Source: Chryseobacterium sp. Leaf201
GTDB lineage: Bacteria > Bacteroidota > Bacteroidia > Flavobacteriales > Weeksellaceae
Length of the DNA: 64,000 bases
Direction of reading: 5' to 3'
Assembly: GCF_001421435.1 (NCBI RefSeq)
Contig: NZ_LMKA01000057.1
Location: forward strand, 1 to 64,000
Each line of letters starts with the position of its first letter. The stretch's first letter is position 1. This document shows, one piece after another, positions 18,341 to 27,576 of the stretch. The translations under genes were made by a program, and so were the position numbers. Under the pieces are notes generated by a model, which worked only from the letters and a program-made list of their open reading frames with translations, searched no databases and was not told the origin of the DNA.

Positions 18341-19519
18341 TTATAATAAACTGTTTTTAAGAACGTTAGAAACCTGTTCAATTTCTTCCGGCGTATTGAA
18401 ATAATGCGGTGACAGCCTCACAATCCCATTGATATTCTTATTGGTAAAATCAATCAAAGCGGAATTTTTATGCGTCACTGAAAAGAAGATGTTGTTTTCT
18501 TTCAATACCTTCTGAATATGCTCAAGATCGCCGTCAGGACCGGAAAATGTAATGATGCTGCTCAGGCGGGTTCCCCAATCCCAGACTTTAAAACCGGCAT
18601 TATAAAGATTTTGTCTTAGTTTCCCGGATAGTATTTTATTGTAATTTTCAATACTGTGTAGACCAATGCTGTTGGCATACTGTACTGCTTTGGTAAAACC
18701 CAACAGTGAAGCATAGGAAACCTCCCAGTGCTCGAATCTTTTGGCCGTCGGGAATAATTGGTAATCATTATATGCTGTCCAGTCGGCACCTCTCATATCC
18801 AGAAGCAGCGGTGCATAATCCTGTTCTAAAACCCTGTCTGAAACATACAGGAATCCGCTTCCACGCGGTCCGCGCATAAACTTCCGTCCCGTTGCCGTCA
18901 GGAAATCGCAGCCTGTTTTTTCAACGTCCACCACCATTTGGCCAATCGACTGACATGCATCCACCAGGTACAATACATTATACTGCCGGCAGATCTTCCC
19001 GATACCTTCTATATTCTGGATCAATCCTGAATTTGTGGGAATATGGGTGACGGCAACCAGTTTAGGGTGATGCTTTTTAACCAAATATTCAAAATCTTCC
19101 AGGTCCAGTTCATGATCCGGCAGATTCTTCATTCTGATGACGGTAACCTTTAATTTCTTCTGCAGTGAAATAAAAGTAATCTGGTTAGAAATATAATCAT
19201 CAATTGTAGTAATAATAACATCTCCTTCTTTAAATATGATACTTGACAGTGCTTTTGTAAAGGCTTCCGTTGCACTCGTTGCAAAGGCAATATTGGAAGG
19301 CCTGCAGTTGATCAGTGCAGCGGTTTCCGTATAAAACTGCTCCAGTAACGCTGAATTTCTGTTGGCCGTTTCATATCCTCCATACTGCTCTTCCTGATGA
19401 AGATAATCTGTCATAGCCTCTGTCACTGTACTTGGCATTAAAGAGGAACCCGCGTTATTCAGGAATATTTTACCGTCTGCCAATCCTCTGGTATCCTGTC
19501 TTATCTGGTTGATGTCCAT
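18341..19519 (-). CDS. Class V aminotransferase-fold PLP enzyme, cysteine desulfurase-like
   Basis: A 392-residue fold-type I PLP enzyme. FLNNAGSS near residue 20 is the substrate-binding start, VDACQSIG (about 187) carries the ring-binding Asp, and the PLP Lys sits in TGRKFMRGPRGSGF (about 213), with Arg where many cysteine desulfurases have His. No catalytic Cys loop of the IscS type was noticed, so it may act on another amino acid or on selenocysteine/cysteine derivatives. Its 3' end converges closely on the DtxR-family gene (17 bases). The gene is not in an operon. Confidence 0.88.
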   Translation of the reverse strand: MDINQIRQDTRGLADGKIFLNNAGSSLMPSTVTEAMTDYLHQEEQYGGYETANRNSALLEQFYTETAALINCRPSNIAFATSATEAFTKALSSIIFKEGDVIITTIDDYISNQITFISLQKKLKVTVIRMKNLPDHELDLEDFEYLVKKHHPKLVAVTHIPTNSGLIQNIEGIGKICRQYNVLYLVDACQSIGQMVVDVEKTGCDFLTATGRKFMRGPRGSGFLYVSDRVLEQDYAPLLLDMRGADWTAYNDYQLFPTAKRFEHWEVSYASLLGFTKAVQYANSIGLHSIENYNKILSGKLRQNLYNAGFKVWDWGTRLSSIITFSGPDGDLEHIQKVLKENNIFFSVTHKNSALIDFTNKNINGIVRLSPHYFNTPEEIEQVSNVLKNSLL

Positions 19520-19621
19520 TTTGATTGATATTTAATTCTGATAAAAAAGAGTGTATTATTTATGCTTTAATATTAACTGATGACCGAATGATGAAAACTT
19601 TTATCCCTAATCATTTTACAC

Positions 19622-19653
19622 AAAAAATCCCGAAATTACGGTTACGGGATTTA
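19622..19653 (-). terminator. Terminator of the tssG-tssN-tssK operon
   Basis: On the minus strand ATCCCG and CGGGAT arms pair and are followed by a T run, about 25 bases after the tssK stop. Confidence 0.8.
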
Positions 19654-19674
19654 TATTGTAAAGCTTGTTTCAAA

Positions 19675-20820
19675 TTAATCCAAAACGCTCCATCCTCTTT
19701 TCGGATTGTTGTTTGAAGAAACTTCCTGCTCATTAACAATGATGTTTTCTTTTCTTTGGCCGATGTAATCCAGTTCGCTCAGTTTAGCGAAAATAACTTC
19801 CAGACTTCTCAGCATCTGCTGGATGTAAAGCAGCGGCTCCCCGCAGTTATGATGGTCATAATTTGTTTCAGCCACCACAGAAAGCTGATTCAGCAATGTA
19901 TGCGGCGCAATTTCACTCCATTCTAAGCTGTAGTTCAGCATTTCTTCAAGCTCTGCCGGAACCAGTACCTGGGTGGCATTGTATAAACGGAGTGCCAGTT
20001 TCGCAAAAGATTCAATTAAAAATACCGGCGGCTGGTAAGGCGTAATGTTCCTGAACTGGAAATACATATCTCCGAATGTCGTCACCATGGTATTGCACAG
20101 GAACTTCACATTCTGGGCCAATGCGGTATTCTGGTTTTTATGTGATGCCTTCTGAATAATCTTAAAAGCATACTGCTGCAGGTTTCCTACGGATTTTGCA
20201 AAACTGTTGTAATAATCCAGCAATGCGGGATGGCTCTGTACCGAGGTGCATGGCGGGATAAAGTTGGTATCTACCTGGGCAATATTTCCTTTGAAATCCA
20301 CCTTTCCGATAATCAGGTAATTCCCTCCGGAATAGCTGCTGTTCAGGGAAGTTACTGGAAGCAGCTCAATATGGTGGTGAGGCTGTGTATTCGGGTGGCG
20401 CGGCGGAAGCTCCTCCGGATCAATATCACCGAACGGAACCTTGTTAAACGGGTTAACAGAGATTAAAATATAATACTCCCCGTCTGCCTGTTCTTCTTCC
20501 ATAGATTTGGCCAGTGATTTTACGCTGACTCGGCGGTCATTCAGTTCTATCCTGTATCCGGCCATGGTAACGGCACTGCAGTGTTTGATCACAAGCTGGA
20601 CGTCATTGGTAGCGGTATTATGGACATCAAAAATAGTTCTGTCCGTAAATTCCTTTGAAATAGGTAAAAGTCCGTAATTATACATGTTGATTCCCAATGA
20701 ACTGGAATCTCTGATGGTATCAATTAAAAAATTATCCTGGTCATTAAGATGTCTCTGGGAAACTTTCATCCCGTCAACCCAATTGATGGCAAAATGCTTG
20801 ATAGGCTGTATCATATTCAA
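19675..20820 (-). CDS. tssK: Type VI secretion baseplate subunit TssK, Bacteroidota type
   Basis: A 381-residue soluble protein whose N-terminus (NWVDGMKVSQRHLNDQDNF) matches the shell-domain start of TssK, usually W-eGm-l-p-HfQ. An unstructured proline-rich loop at about residue 145 carries PFGDIDPEELPPRHP, also typical. The helical middle and C-terminal head domain bind the membrane complex. TssK links the T6SS baseplate to the membrane core. The gene is last in an operon with tssN (five-base gap) and tssG. No Hcp, sheath, VgrG or ClpV gene is present in the window. Confidence 0.85.
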   Translation of the reverse strand: MNMIQPIKHFAINWVDGMKVSQRHLNDQDNFLIDTIRDSSSLGINMYNYGLLPISKEFTDRTIFDVHNTATNDVQLVIKHCSAVTMAGYRIELNDRRVSVKSLAKSMEEEQADGEYYILISVNPFNKVPFGDIDPEELPPRHPNTQPHHHIELLPVTSLNSSYSGGNYLIIGKVDFKGNIAQVDTNFIPPCTSVQSHPALLDYYNSFAKSVGNLQQYAFKIIQKASHKNQNTALAQNVKFLCNTMVTTFGDMYFQFRNITPYQPPVFLIESFAKLALRLYNATQVLVPAELEEMLNYSLEWSEIAPHTLLNQLSVVAETNYDHHNCGEPLLYIQQMLRSLEVIFAKLSELDYIGQRKENIIVNEQEVSSNNNPKRGWSVLD

Positions 20821-20825
20821 TATTT

Positions 20826-21740
20826 TTAAACGGTGGTTGATTGCTGTCTTCTGATTCCTTCCTCTTCATGCTGGATTACCCTCTTGCAGATGACCACATC
20901 ATTTTCTGAAATGCTGTTCTGGGTAATATCCTGATCGAAATCTATATACTTCCTGAAGCTGAAAAATGATTTCTTGGTATAAAAAATCCAGTAATAGGGC
21001 TCTCTTACTTGGTCTGAAAGATGGATAATGGAATTCGGGTTTTTATGGTTGTAATCATCCACAACGCGGTAGAACCAGTCCCCGAAAGTTATCCCCGTCG
21101 GTAACGTTTTGGCTTTAATCCTGAAACGGTTTGCATCTTCCAGGTTTTTGCTTAATTCTACGTTCAGTACCATCAGACGGTCAAAATCAGCGCCTTCGAA
21201 ATCAGGGAGCCTCTGTTCCGGAGAATATCTCCAGGTTTTATAAATGTCCACCGGGATGCTGATTAACTGGATATAGCAGTAATGGAAAACCAGAGGAACC
21301 GCAAAGATAAAAATGCTGGTTGCTGCCATAATGGGATATCCTGTCCCTTTGCTCATCAGGTTGAAAATCAGGTAAAAAAGGTAGCCTCCGAAACCGATGC
21401 AAGTAATTGTAAGGATCGATTCAAATAAAATACTTTTGGTAAGCGATGTAAAATGCTTCTTAAAATACATATCTGACAGGTTGACATGGATGATCCCGAG
21501 AATAAGATAGACAATCTGTGCGATCAGGTACCAGTACGGGTTGAAAAGATTGCCTGCAAAGCCGGAAATCCCCGGAATGGCCAGGCACAGGCTGCAGAGC
21601 AGAACATAAATGATAATGGTCCTGATCTTGATAGCGGGCTGACTCCTCCTGATGGCACTTAAAATAACCATCATGATTACCGCAAATAAAGGCATTAGAA
21701 TATACCTTAAAAAGATTCCTTTTACTGAAGAAATTTCCAT
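20826..21740 (-). CDS. tssN: T6SS(iii) membrane protein TssN
   Basis: A 304-residue protein with about five membrane helices in the first 165 residues and a soluble C-terminal domain (about 170-304) with GITFGDWFYRVVDDYNHKNP and WIFYTKKSFF motifs. This matches TssN, found in the Bacteroidota subtype iii system, where a set of phylum-specific proteins is thought to replace the TssJLM membrane complex. Its position between tssG and tssK in one operon supports the call. A gap of 53 bases separates it from tssG. Confidence 0.82.
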   Translation of the reverse strand: MEISSVKGIFLRYILMPLFAVIMMVILSAIRRSQPAIKIRTIIIYVLLCSLCLAIPGISGFAGNLFNPYWYLIAQIVYLILGIIHVNLSDMYFKKHFTSLTKSILFESILTITCIGFGGYLFYLIFNLMSKGTGYPIMAATSIFIFAVPLVFHYCYIQLISIPVDIYKTWRYSPEQRLPDFEGADFDRLMVLNVELSKNLEDANRFRIKAKTLPTGITFGDWFYRVVDDYNHKNPNSIIHLSDQVREPYYWIFYTKKSFFSFRKYIDFDQDITQNSISENDVVICKRVIQHEEEGIRRQQSTTV

Positions 21741-21793
21741 GTTTCTTTCGGGTTAATATTTTTTATTGGTGAATGTAAATATAGTTAAAATTT

Positions 21794-22735
21794 TTACAGG
21801 AATGTAGAGTAACCGAGCCGGCTTGCATTTCTTTCATCATTATCCAGGGCAAAAGAATATTCCTGCTTTTCGGTGATGAAATTTTCCTCCACTTCTACGT
21901 TCACGGGCAGAAAATAATCATACATCGCCTGCAGTACTTTCCGGAACACGTTTCCTTTAATGTATTTTTTCATTTCCATGTAAGGAATCGGGCCGATGTT
22001 CACCACCCAGTTTCTCTGTCCGTCCATATGGCTTCCGCTCGGGATGTAGGTTACACCCAGCCTGGAATTCCCCAGCAGCATAGAGTCATCATGCTCTTCC
22101 ACACGCTCTATGACATTCGGCGAAAACGTAACATTTACCGGAACTTGCAGGAATGCGCTCATGCACCGTTCAAACCATTTCTTGTCTCCCCGGATCTGAT
22201 GGAAAAAAGGGAGGATATAAATGAAGATATACGCATTCTTTTTATCCATCATCTTGATTAAAGGCCAGAGTTCACTCACGGTATTCAGCAGCGCATCCGT
22301 ATCGCTTGAGATATCAAAATCAGATTCTTTAAGCAGGGCACTGATCTCCGTAAAGAATATTTCCAGTTCAAAAGGCTTGAAAAATTTCCGGGCATCCTCT
22401 TCTACTCTTTTCTGCTTCCTGATTTCGCGGACTACCGTTTCTACATTCTTTCTTGAAGCGCCCAGTGACGGCGGATGGAAAATCCCTTCCGGCAGATAAT
22501 CATAGATTCCTTCCCGGTACGTTTCTATCGTAAAAACTTCCTCGTCAAAGCCCAGGTAATTGCTGGAGATACTTTTTATATCCTTTAAATACGCCCGGTC
22601 ATTGATCCCGATCCGGTCAATAAAAATATTGCTGACGGCTCTGTGGTATTTTAAAAGGTTAACCGCAACAGCTTCAGCCTTGAAGTCTGTCTGCAGCTTA
22701 TTGTAATGCATGTCTACAATATTATTCTCATACAT
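21794..22735 (-). CDS. tssG: T6SS baseplate TssG-like protein, Bacteroidota type
   Basis: A 313-residue soluble protein. The N-terminal region resembles TssG in its arrangement, and the last ten residues, with RLGYSTF, match the TssG C-terminal RLG-xTxLG signature. The region PVNVTFSPNVIERVE followed by LGNSRLGVTYIPSGSHMDG also fits the family, where a first wedge-binding motif precedes a conserved G-S-LG turn. It is the first gene of the tssG-tssN-tssK operon. Sequence divergence from proteobacterial TssG is large, so the assignment rests on the C-terminal motif and the neighbours. Confidence 0.72.
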   Translation of the reverse strand: MYENNIVDMHYNKLQTDFKAEAVAVNLLKYHRAVSNIFIDRIGINDRAYLKDIKSISSNYLGFDEEVFTIETYREGIYDYLPEGIFHPPSLGASRKNVETVVREIRKQKRVEEDARKFFKPFELEIFFTEISALLKESDFDISSDTDALLNTVSELWPLIKMMDKKNAYIFIYILPFFHQIRGDKKWFERCMSAFLQVPVNVTFSPNVIERVEEHDDSMLLGNSRLGVTYIPSGSHMDGQRNWVVNIGPIPYMEMKKYIKGNVFRKVLQAMYDYFLPVNVEVEENFITEKQEYSFALDNDERNASRLGYSTFL

Positions 22736-22992
22736 GGTGTTTGCAGTGATTTTGGCTTGTAAAAATAACAGATTCCGGTGACCTGAAAAATGTTTTACTA
22801 TTAATTTTCATTTTAAAAATACAAATTAATTACCAGTAAAAATAATATTATTCCGCAGAAATACTCAAAACCTGTTTTTCTGTAGTTAACGATAAGATTA
22901 ACAGCTGTAAATAGCGTTCGGGCATCACTTTAATAATGCGTTAAATTTGCAAATCAGACCCCTGTCCTTATTTATCAACCTGAAATTAACCG

Positions 22993-23000
22993 TATCTTTG
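22993..23000 (+). promoter_or_regulatory. TATCTTTG -7 element before the S1/P1 nuclease gene
   Basis: Exact TAnnTTTG match. Transcription should begin near 23007, which makes the ATG at 23011 almost leaderless and favours the ATG at 23023. The 275-base divergent region upstream holds no gene. Confidence 0.55.
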
Positions 23001-23022
23001 CGGCCTGAAAATGTTATTTACA

Positions 23023-23814
23023 ATGAAAAGTATGTATTCTAAAATTCTGGTGCTGGCATTTATGGCTTCTTCCCTGTATTCTTATGCATGGGGGCTTACC
23101 GGGCATAGAGTTATTGCGGAAATCGCTGAAAACCATCTTTCCGGAAAGGCAAGAAGGGAAATCAAAAAAATCATGGGACATGAGCGCCTTGCGTACTGGG
23201 CCAACTGGCCGGATTTTATTAAATCTGATACTACAGGAGCATGGAAACAGGCTTCAGCATGGCATTATGTGAACATCGATCCTCAGACTGATTTTAAAAT
23301 TTTTGAAGAAAAACTGAAAGCACAGGCCGGCCCGAGCTTATATACACAGGTAAATACCCTGTCCAGCCAGATCAAAGATGTAAAAACTTCTGAAAAAGAC
23401 AGAAAAATTGCTTTGATTTTCCTGATCCACATTATGGGAGACCTTTCCCAGCCGATGCACGTGGGAAGAGCGGAAGATTTAGGCGGAAATAAAATCAATG
23501 TTACCTATTTCGGGGAAAAGACAAATTTACACTCGGTTTGGGACGGTAAACTGGTAGACTCGCAAAAATACAGCTATACCGAATATGCTAAACTGCTGGA
23601 TATAAAATCTGATGATGAAGTAAAGCAGATCCAGAAAGGTACGCTGGAAGACTGGCTGTTTGATTCCCATAAAATTGCAAACAGGATCTATGCACAGACT
23701 CCGAATGATTCAAAACTGGCGTATGATTACCAATACAGATTCAATGAAACCATGGAAAGACAGCTTCTGTACGGAGGTTTGAGACTGGCGAAACTGCTGA
23801 ATGACCTGTATTAA
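23023..23814 (+). CDS. Secreted S1/P1-family nuclease
   Basis: A 263-residue protein with a signal peptide that ends just before WGLTGHR, so the mature protein starts with Trp, the first zinc ligand in this family. Further trinuclear zinc ligands are visible in WPDFIKSD, WHYVNID, HIMGDLSQPMHVG, DLGGN and NLHSVWDG. S1/P1 enzymes degrade single-stranded DNA and RNA and remove 3'-phosphates, here probably in the periplasm or outside the cell for phosphate and nucleoside supply. ATG codons at 23011, 23023 and 23032 are possible; 23023 is chosen from the promoter position. A terminator follows. Confidence 0.92.
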   Translation: MKSMYSKILVLAFMASSLYSYAWGLTGHRVIAEIAENHLSGKARREIKKIMGHERLAYWANWPDFIKSDTTGAWKQASAWHYVNIDPQTDFKIFEEKLKAQAGPSLYTQVNTLSSQIKDVKTSEKDRKIALIFLIHIMGDLSQPMHVGRAEDLGGNKINVTYFGEKTNLHSVWDGKLVDSQKYSYTEYAKLLDIKSDDEVKQIQKGTLEDWLFDSHKIANRIYAQTPNDSKLAYDYQYRFNETMERQLLYGGLRLAKLLNDLY

Positions 23815-23846
23815 TAATTTATTTAATCATTAATATGCTATACGAT

Positions 23847-23873
23847 AAGCGGAACTTCGGTTTCGCTTTTTTA
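23847..23873 (+). terminator. Terminator after the nuclease gene
   Basis: AAGCGgAAC-TTCG-GTTtCGCTT hairpin with a TTCG tetraloop and T run. The remaining 260 bases up to rpoD are AT-rich and show no gene. Confidence 0.85.
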
Positions 23874-24136
23874 TTTGTCAGTACAGAATAAAACAAGACG
23901 GAGAAATATATTGAAAATTTTTACGCTAAAATATGTTAAACAGGATTCCACGGTACGATTTTTTCAAATCTTTCAGAAACAGCGGAAGGTAATTCCGGGG
24001 TACATTGATGGGAGCGATAATTTACAACTAATTTTCTGATTTCAATTTAATTAAATGTAAATTATTCTGACACGTGTAACCTTTTTGTTTCTTCAGACGT
24101 ATAATATAGTAGAAACTCTTTTTGAGGATAAAATAG

Positions 24137-25003
24137 ATGAGACAATTAAAAATCACTAAGCAGGTAACCAACAGGGAAACTGCTTCATTAGACAAGTATT
24201 TGCAGGAAATTGGTAAAGTGGAACTGATTACTGCGGACGAAGAGGTAGATTTGGCACAGAGAATCCGTGCCGGGGACAGAGCAGCACTTGAAAAGCTGAT
24301 CAAAGCCAACCTCCGTTTCGTTGTATCCGTATCCAAGCAGTATCAAAATCAGGGTCTTTCTTTACCGGATTTAATTAATGAAGGTAATTTAGGACTGATG
24401 AAGGCGGCAAAAAGGTATGATGAAACTAGAGGTTTCAAATTTATCTCTTATGCGGTTTGGTGGATTCGTCAGTCGATTTTACAGGCTTTGGCAGAACAGT
24501 CGAGAATTGTAAGGTTGCCGTTGAACAAGATCGGTTCTATCAATAAGATCAATAAAGCGTATGCCCACCTTGAGCAGGAAAATGAAAGACCGCCTTCCCC
24601 GGAAGAGCTGGCTGAAGTTCTTGACATGAGTGAGGAAGACATCAAAGAATCTATGAAAAACTCCGGAAGACATTTGTCTATGGATGCGCCTTTGGTAGAA
24701 GGTGAAGATTCTAACCTTTATGATGTATTGCGTTCCGGAGAATCTCCGAGCCCGGATAAGGACCTGATGCTTGAATCTCTTCAGATTGAAATTGAAAGAG
24801 CATTAAATACTTTAACGCCGAGAGAAGCTGACCTGGTAAGATTGTATTTCGGACTGAACGGAAAACATCCGATGACACTGGAAGAAATCGGTGAAACTTT
24901 TGATCTTACAAGAGAGAGAGTCCGCCAGATTAAAGAAAAAGCAATTAAGAGATTGAAACACAATACCAGAAGTAAGATTTTAAAATCTTATTTAGGTAAG
25001 TAA
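24137..25003 (+). CDS. rpoD: Primary RNA polymerase sigma factor RpoD/SigA (short Bacteroidota form)
   Basis: A 288-residue housekeeping sigma factor lacking the long region 1.1 found in proteobacteria, as expected for Bacteroidota. Region 1.2 is at about 14-46 ([19 protein letters not shown]). Region 2 at about 55-125 has the [24 protein letters not shown] and [13 protein letters not shown] core motifs. Region 3 is at about 135-205. Region 4 ends with [19 protein letters not shown] and IKRLKH, the -35 recognition helix. ATG at 24137 is clear. It would direct transcription from the TTG/TAnnTTTG promoters seen elsewhere in the window. It is monocistronic with a strong terminator. Confidence 0.97.
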   Translation: MRQLKITKQVTNRETASLDKYLQEIGKVELITADEEVDLAQRIRAGDRAALEKLIKANLRFVVSVSKQYQNQGLSLPDLINEGNLGLMKAAKRYDETRGFKFISYAVWWIRQSILQALAEQSRIVRLPLNKIGSINKINKAYAHLEQENERPPSPEELAEVLDMSEEDIKESMKNSGRHLSMDAPLVEGEDSNLYDVLRSGESPSPDKDLMLESLQIEIERALNTLTPREADLVRLYFGLNGKHPMTLEEIGETFDLTRERVRQIKEKAIKRLKHNTRSKILKSYLGK

Positions 25004-25025
25004 TTTTAACGAAATAATGTATAGG

Positions 25026-25057
25026 CGGAGCTTGATTTTTCAGGCTCCGTTTTTTTA
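25026..25057 (+). terminator. Terminator after rpoD
   Basis: CGGAGCtTGA and TCAgGCTCCG arms around TTTT, followed by a T run. Confidence 0.9.
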
Positions 25058-25070
25058 TATTTGTTATTAA

Positions 25071-25503
25071 ATGAATGAACTGTATTTTTTTACCGGAAGC
25101 TTACTCTTACTTTTTATTTCTGTACATCTTACTCTATACTTTTACTTAAAATATAAATGTAAATCTTTTTTCAATTCTATTAGAAACAGGCAATACACGT
25201 TGACTAAAAAGGTTGAAACAGAAGTAGAAGGATTCCCAGTTAGGATCAAAAATCAGGTATTCAAATTCTGATATTGTCTTTTTAGATAATGAAATTTTTA
25301 TTCTCACATTCAACAAAGCGGTTTTACAATTAACAAAAAGTAAAGAATTTTTTCCAGGTATCTTTTATAAATATTCATATGATTCAAAAATTAAGGTTAA
25401 TGACCGGCTTGAAATAAGAAATTCGGATGGAAGTATGAAAGTAAGTTTAAATTTTAAAAATAAAAATTTTGATTTGCAACATTATTTAAACGAATCAAGA
25501 TAA
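25071..25503 (+). pseudogene. Frameshifted small membrane protein gene
   Basis: The first frame (25071-25271) codes 66 residues: an N-terminal membrane helix (about 5-28) and a basic tail ending at EVEGFPVRIKNQ. It stops at TGA 25269. The +1 frame is open from 25228 to a TAA at 25501-25503 and reads on as NSDIVFLDNEIFILTF and NDRLEIRNSDGSMKV, with no start codon of its own. Removing one A from the AAAAA run at 25248-25252 would join both halves into a protein of about 143 residues. I do not recognise the family. A sequencing error in the homopolymer is possible. Confidence 0.7.
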
Positions 25504-25546
25504 ATTTTTAAACTATATTCCCATTTTAATAATTTGACGCAATACA

Positions 25547-26770
25547 ATGAATATTCTACCCAGTGAAAATAAGATTTCTAAAGATAAAAATGTCCTTATC
25601 GTTTTAAAAGACCAGCAGGAAATCAACTCAGAACTGCAGTATTTAATTGATAATTTCTGTGGATCTGTTTTTTATGATGCTGATAGTAACTTAAATAATA
25701 AAAATATTTATGTTTGCGGAAATATCAGCATACTTAGAGAATCTGCTCTTCTCATAAACATTATAAAAGAATTCTCGGTTAATTATGAAAATTACAGGTC
25801 CGGAAATCCAAAAATTGTAAGCCTGGGAGAAGTACCGATTATCGTCAGCAATGCCGGCGTTTATTACAGAAAACTGTTCGCTGATGAAGATAATTTCAAC
25901 ACCATCAAATCCGAGCATGATTTTCAGGAACTTACGGAGTCAAATAAAGCATCAAAGGCTTTAAGAAAAGGAATTTATCTGAGTGAGATCACAAAAGAAA
26001 CAGCTGAAAACGGAAATGAAAGCTTTCATTTTAATCTTTTGCGATGTTCGAGCAACCTTACAGGACCCACAGATAATTTCCGTACAGCAGATCTGAAAAT
26101 TATCAACCAGCTGAATGAATGTGCTGAAAGAACTTTTGAATATGAAACCAGGCTCAATCATGCGTTGGTACAGATTTACGAAAATAAGAAGAAGGGCACT
26201 GACTCGGAAAAAGAAGTAAAAGCTAAAATAAAAGCCCATTCGGACAAGACAAAGGATATGCCTAAAGAAGGGCTTATTGCATTCTGCACGTTCTATGATG
26301 ATTCCAATAAAGAGCTGTTAAAACCCTCAGAAACTGACAGGTTCGACCTATGCTACAAACAGACCGGTGCATTGGCAAGACTTTATTTTAAACTGAAAAA
26401 AACAGTGGACGATGATTCTCTGGAAAAAGACTTCAGTGTTACTTTATATCCGAATTCCGCATTTATTATCCCGCTTTCTACCAACAGATTGTATACACAT
26501 GAAATACGCCCTTCTGTTTTAGGTGTTGATCAAATTCCGGTCAGAATGGGATATGTAGTCCGTTGCTCAAACCTTGAAGCGATGTATACCGACAACCAGA
26601 CTTATATCAAAGACAACGGCAGTTATGTTAAACTTGAGGAAATGACCATTGAAATGCAGGAAGAACTGCGGAGTTCTTATTATGAAGAAAATATGACTGA
26701 AAAAATGATTGAATATAAAAAAACACATTTCAGTATGAATTCGGGAGATTACAAAAAACCTATTTTTTAA
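25547..26770 (+). CDS. Putative AlkB-like 2OG-Fe(II) dioxygenase, 407 residues
   Basis: The C-terminal half carries the double-stranded beta-helix signature of 2-oxoglutarate/Fe(II) enzymes. The HxD pair is in KAHSDKTKDM (His about 231, Asp 233), the distal His in YTHEIRP (about 318), and two Arg six residues apart in RMGYVVR (about 333 and 339), the same spacing as the 2OG-binding pair RYNLTFR of AlkB. The N-terminal 190 residues are not recognised. It starts a tight operon: the next gene, which shows the same signature, begins directly after its stop. The substrate is unknown; DNA, RNA or protein are all possible. Confidence 0.68.
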   Translation: MNILPSENKISKDKNVLIVLKDQQEINSELQYLIDNFCGSVFYDADSNLNNKNIYVCGNISILRESALLINIIKEFSVNYENYRSGNPKIVSLGEVPIIVSNAGVYYRKLFADEDNFNTIKSEHDFQELTESNKASKALRKGIYLSEITKETAENGNESFHFNLLRCSSNLTGPTDNFRTADLKIINQLNECAERTFEYETRLNHALVQIYENKKKGTDSEKEVKAKIKAHSDKTKDMPKEGLIAFCTFYDDSNKELLKPSETDRFDLCYKQTGALARLYFKLKKTVDDDSLEKDFSVTLYPNSAFIIPLSTNRLYTHEIRPSVLGVDQIPVRMGYVVRCSNLEAMYTDNQTYIKDNGSYVKLEEMTIEMQEELRSSYYEENMTEKMIEYKKTHFSMNSGDYKKPIF

Positions 26771-27574
26771 ATGAGCCATTCTGCATTTTATCAAATAAAG
26801 CTTCCTTTAGAAAAGAACATCTTCAATGATCTGTTAAACTCTGCAACGTTTGAACCTGCTGGAAAAGGGAGAATGGGGAATCATCTTGTAAAGATTGTTA
26901 ATGAGGAAATTCCCGTGGTCAGGACAACGACAAAATATTCTGTTCCGGCCAATGCATTTTCAGACATTCATAACCAGCTTGTTGCGATGATTAATACAAA
27001 GGTCTCAGCGGATCTTCCTGATATCCCTATACAAAATTTTAATAATGCTCTAATTGAAGTTTATCATTCTGCGTATTCTAAAATGAATTTTCATTCTGAC
27101 CAGGCGCTGGATTTGGATAATGATTCTTTTATCGCACTTTTTTCATGCTATGAAAACCCTGATGAAATCAAAGAATCGCATCTTAGAAAACTGGTTATCA
27201 AAGATAAAATTACAAATGAAGAATCTGAAATGATACTTGATCATAATTCCGTTATTCTGTTTTCAATTGAAACCAACAGGAAATTCCAGCATAAAATTAT
27301 TCTCAGTTCGGGTTGTGGTTCAAAAACAACCGAAGAAAACAGATGGTTGGGAATCACGTTCCGAACGTCAAAAACATTGATCAGGTTTAAAGATCATCTG
27401 CCTTATTTTTCTACCGGAGAATTATTTAAATTAGCTGATCAGGAACAGGAATCAGCATTTTTTCAACTCAGGGGTCAGGAAAACAGGACATTGGATTTTA
27501 TTTATCCTGATTTGCGTTATACCATAAGTCCGGGAGACCTGTTAACACCTTTAAACAATTATAATATTCAGTAA
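26771..27574 (+). CDS. Second putative AlkB-like 2OG-Fe(II) dioxygenase, 267 residues
   Basis: The start codon directly abuts the stop of the previous gene. Metal-binding HxD is in KMNFHSDQAL (His about 108, Asp 110), preceded by ALIEVYHSAYSKM, which fits the AlkB Y-x-dG-i-x-HsD strand. The distal His is in KFQHKI (about 174) and a 2OG-binding Arg in GITFRTSK (about 198). A C-terminal extension of about 60 residues with DFIYPDLRYTISPGD follows the catalytic core. No signal peptide. Two different dioxygenases in one operon suggest action on the same or sequential substrates, which is inference. Confidence 0.7.
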   Translation: MSHSAFYQIKLPLEKNIFNDLLNSATFEPAGKGRMGNHLVKIVNEEIPVVRTTTKYSVPANAFSDIHNQLVAMINTKVSADLPDIPIQNFNNALIEVYHSAYSKMNFHSDQALDLDNDSFIALFSCYENPDEIKESHLRKLVIKDKITNEESEMILDHNSVILFSIETNRKFQHKIILSSGCGSKTTEENRWLGITFRTSKTLIRFKDHLPYFSTGELFKLADQEQESAFFQLRGQENRTLDFIYPDLRYTISPGDLLTPLNNYNIQ

Positions 27575-27576
27575 CC

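Noticed and set aside
23023-23814. S1/P1 nuclease as a T6SS effector because it lies next to tssG
   Set aside because: It has a Sec signal peptide, its own promoter and terminator, and is divergent from the tss operon.
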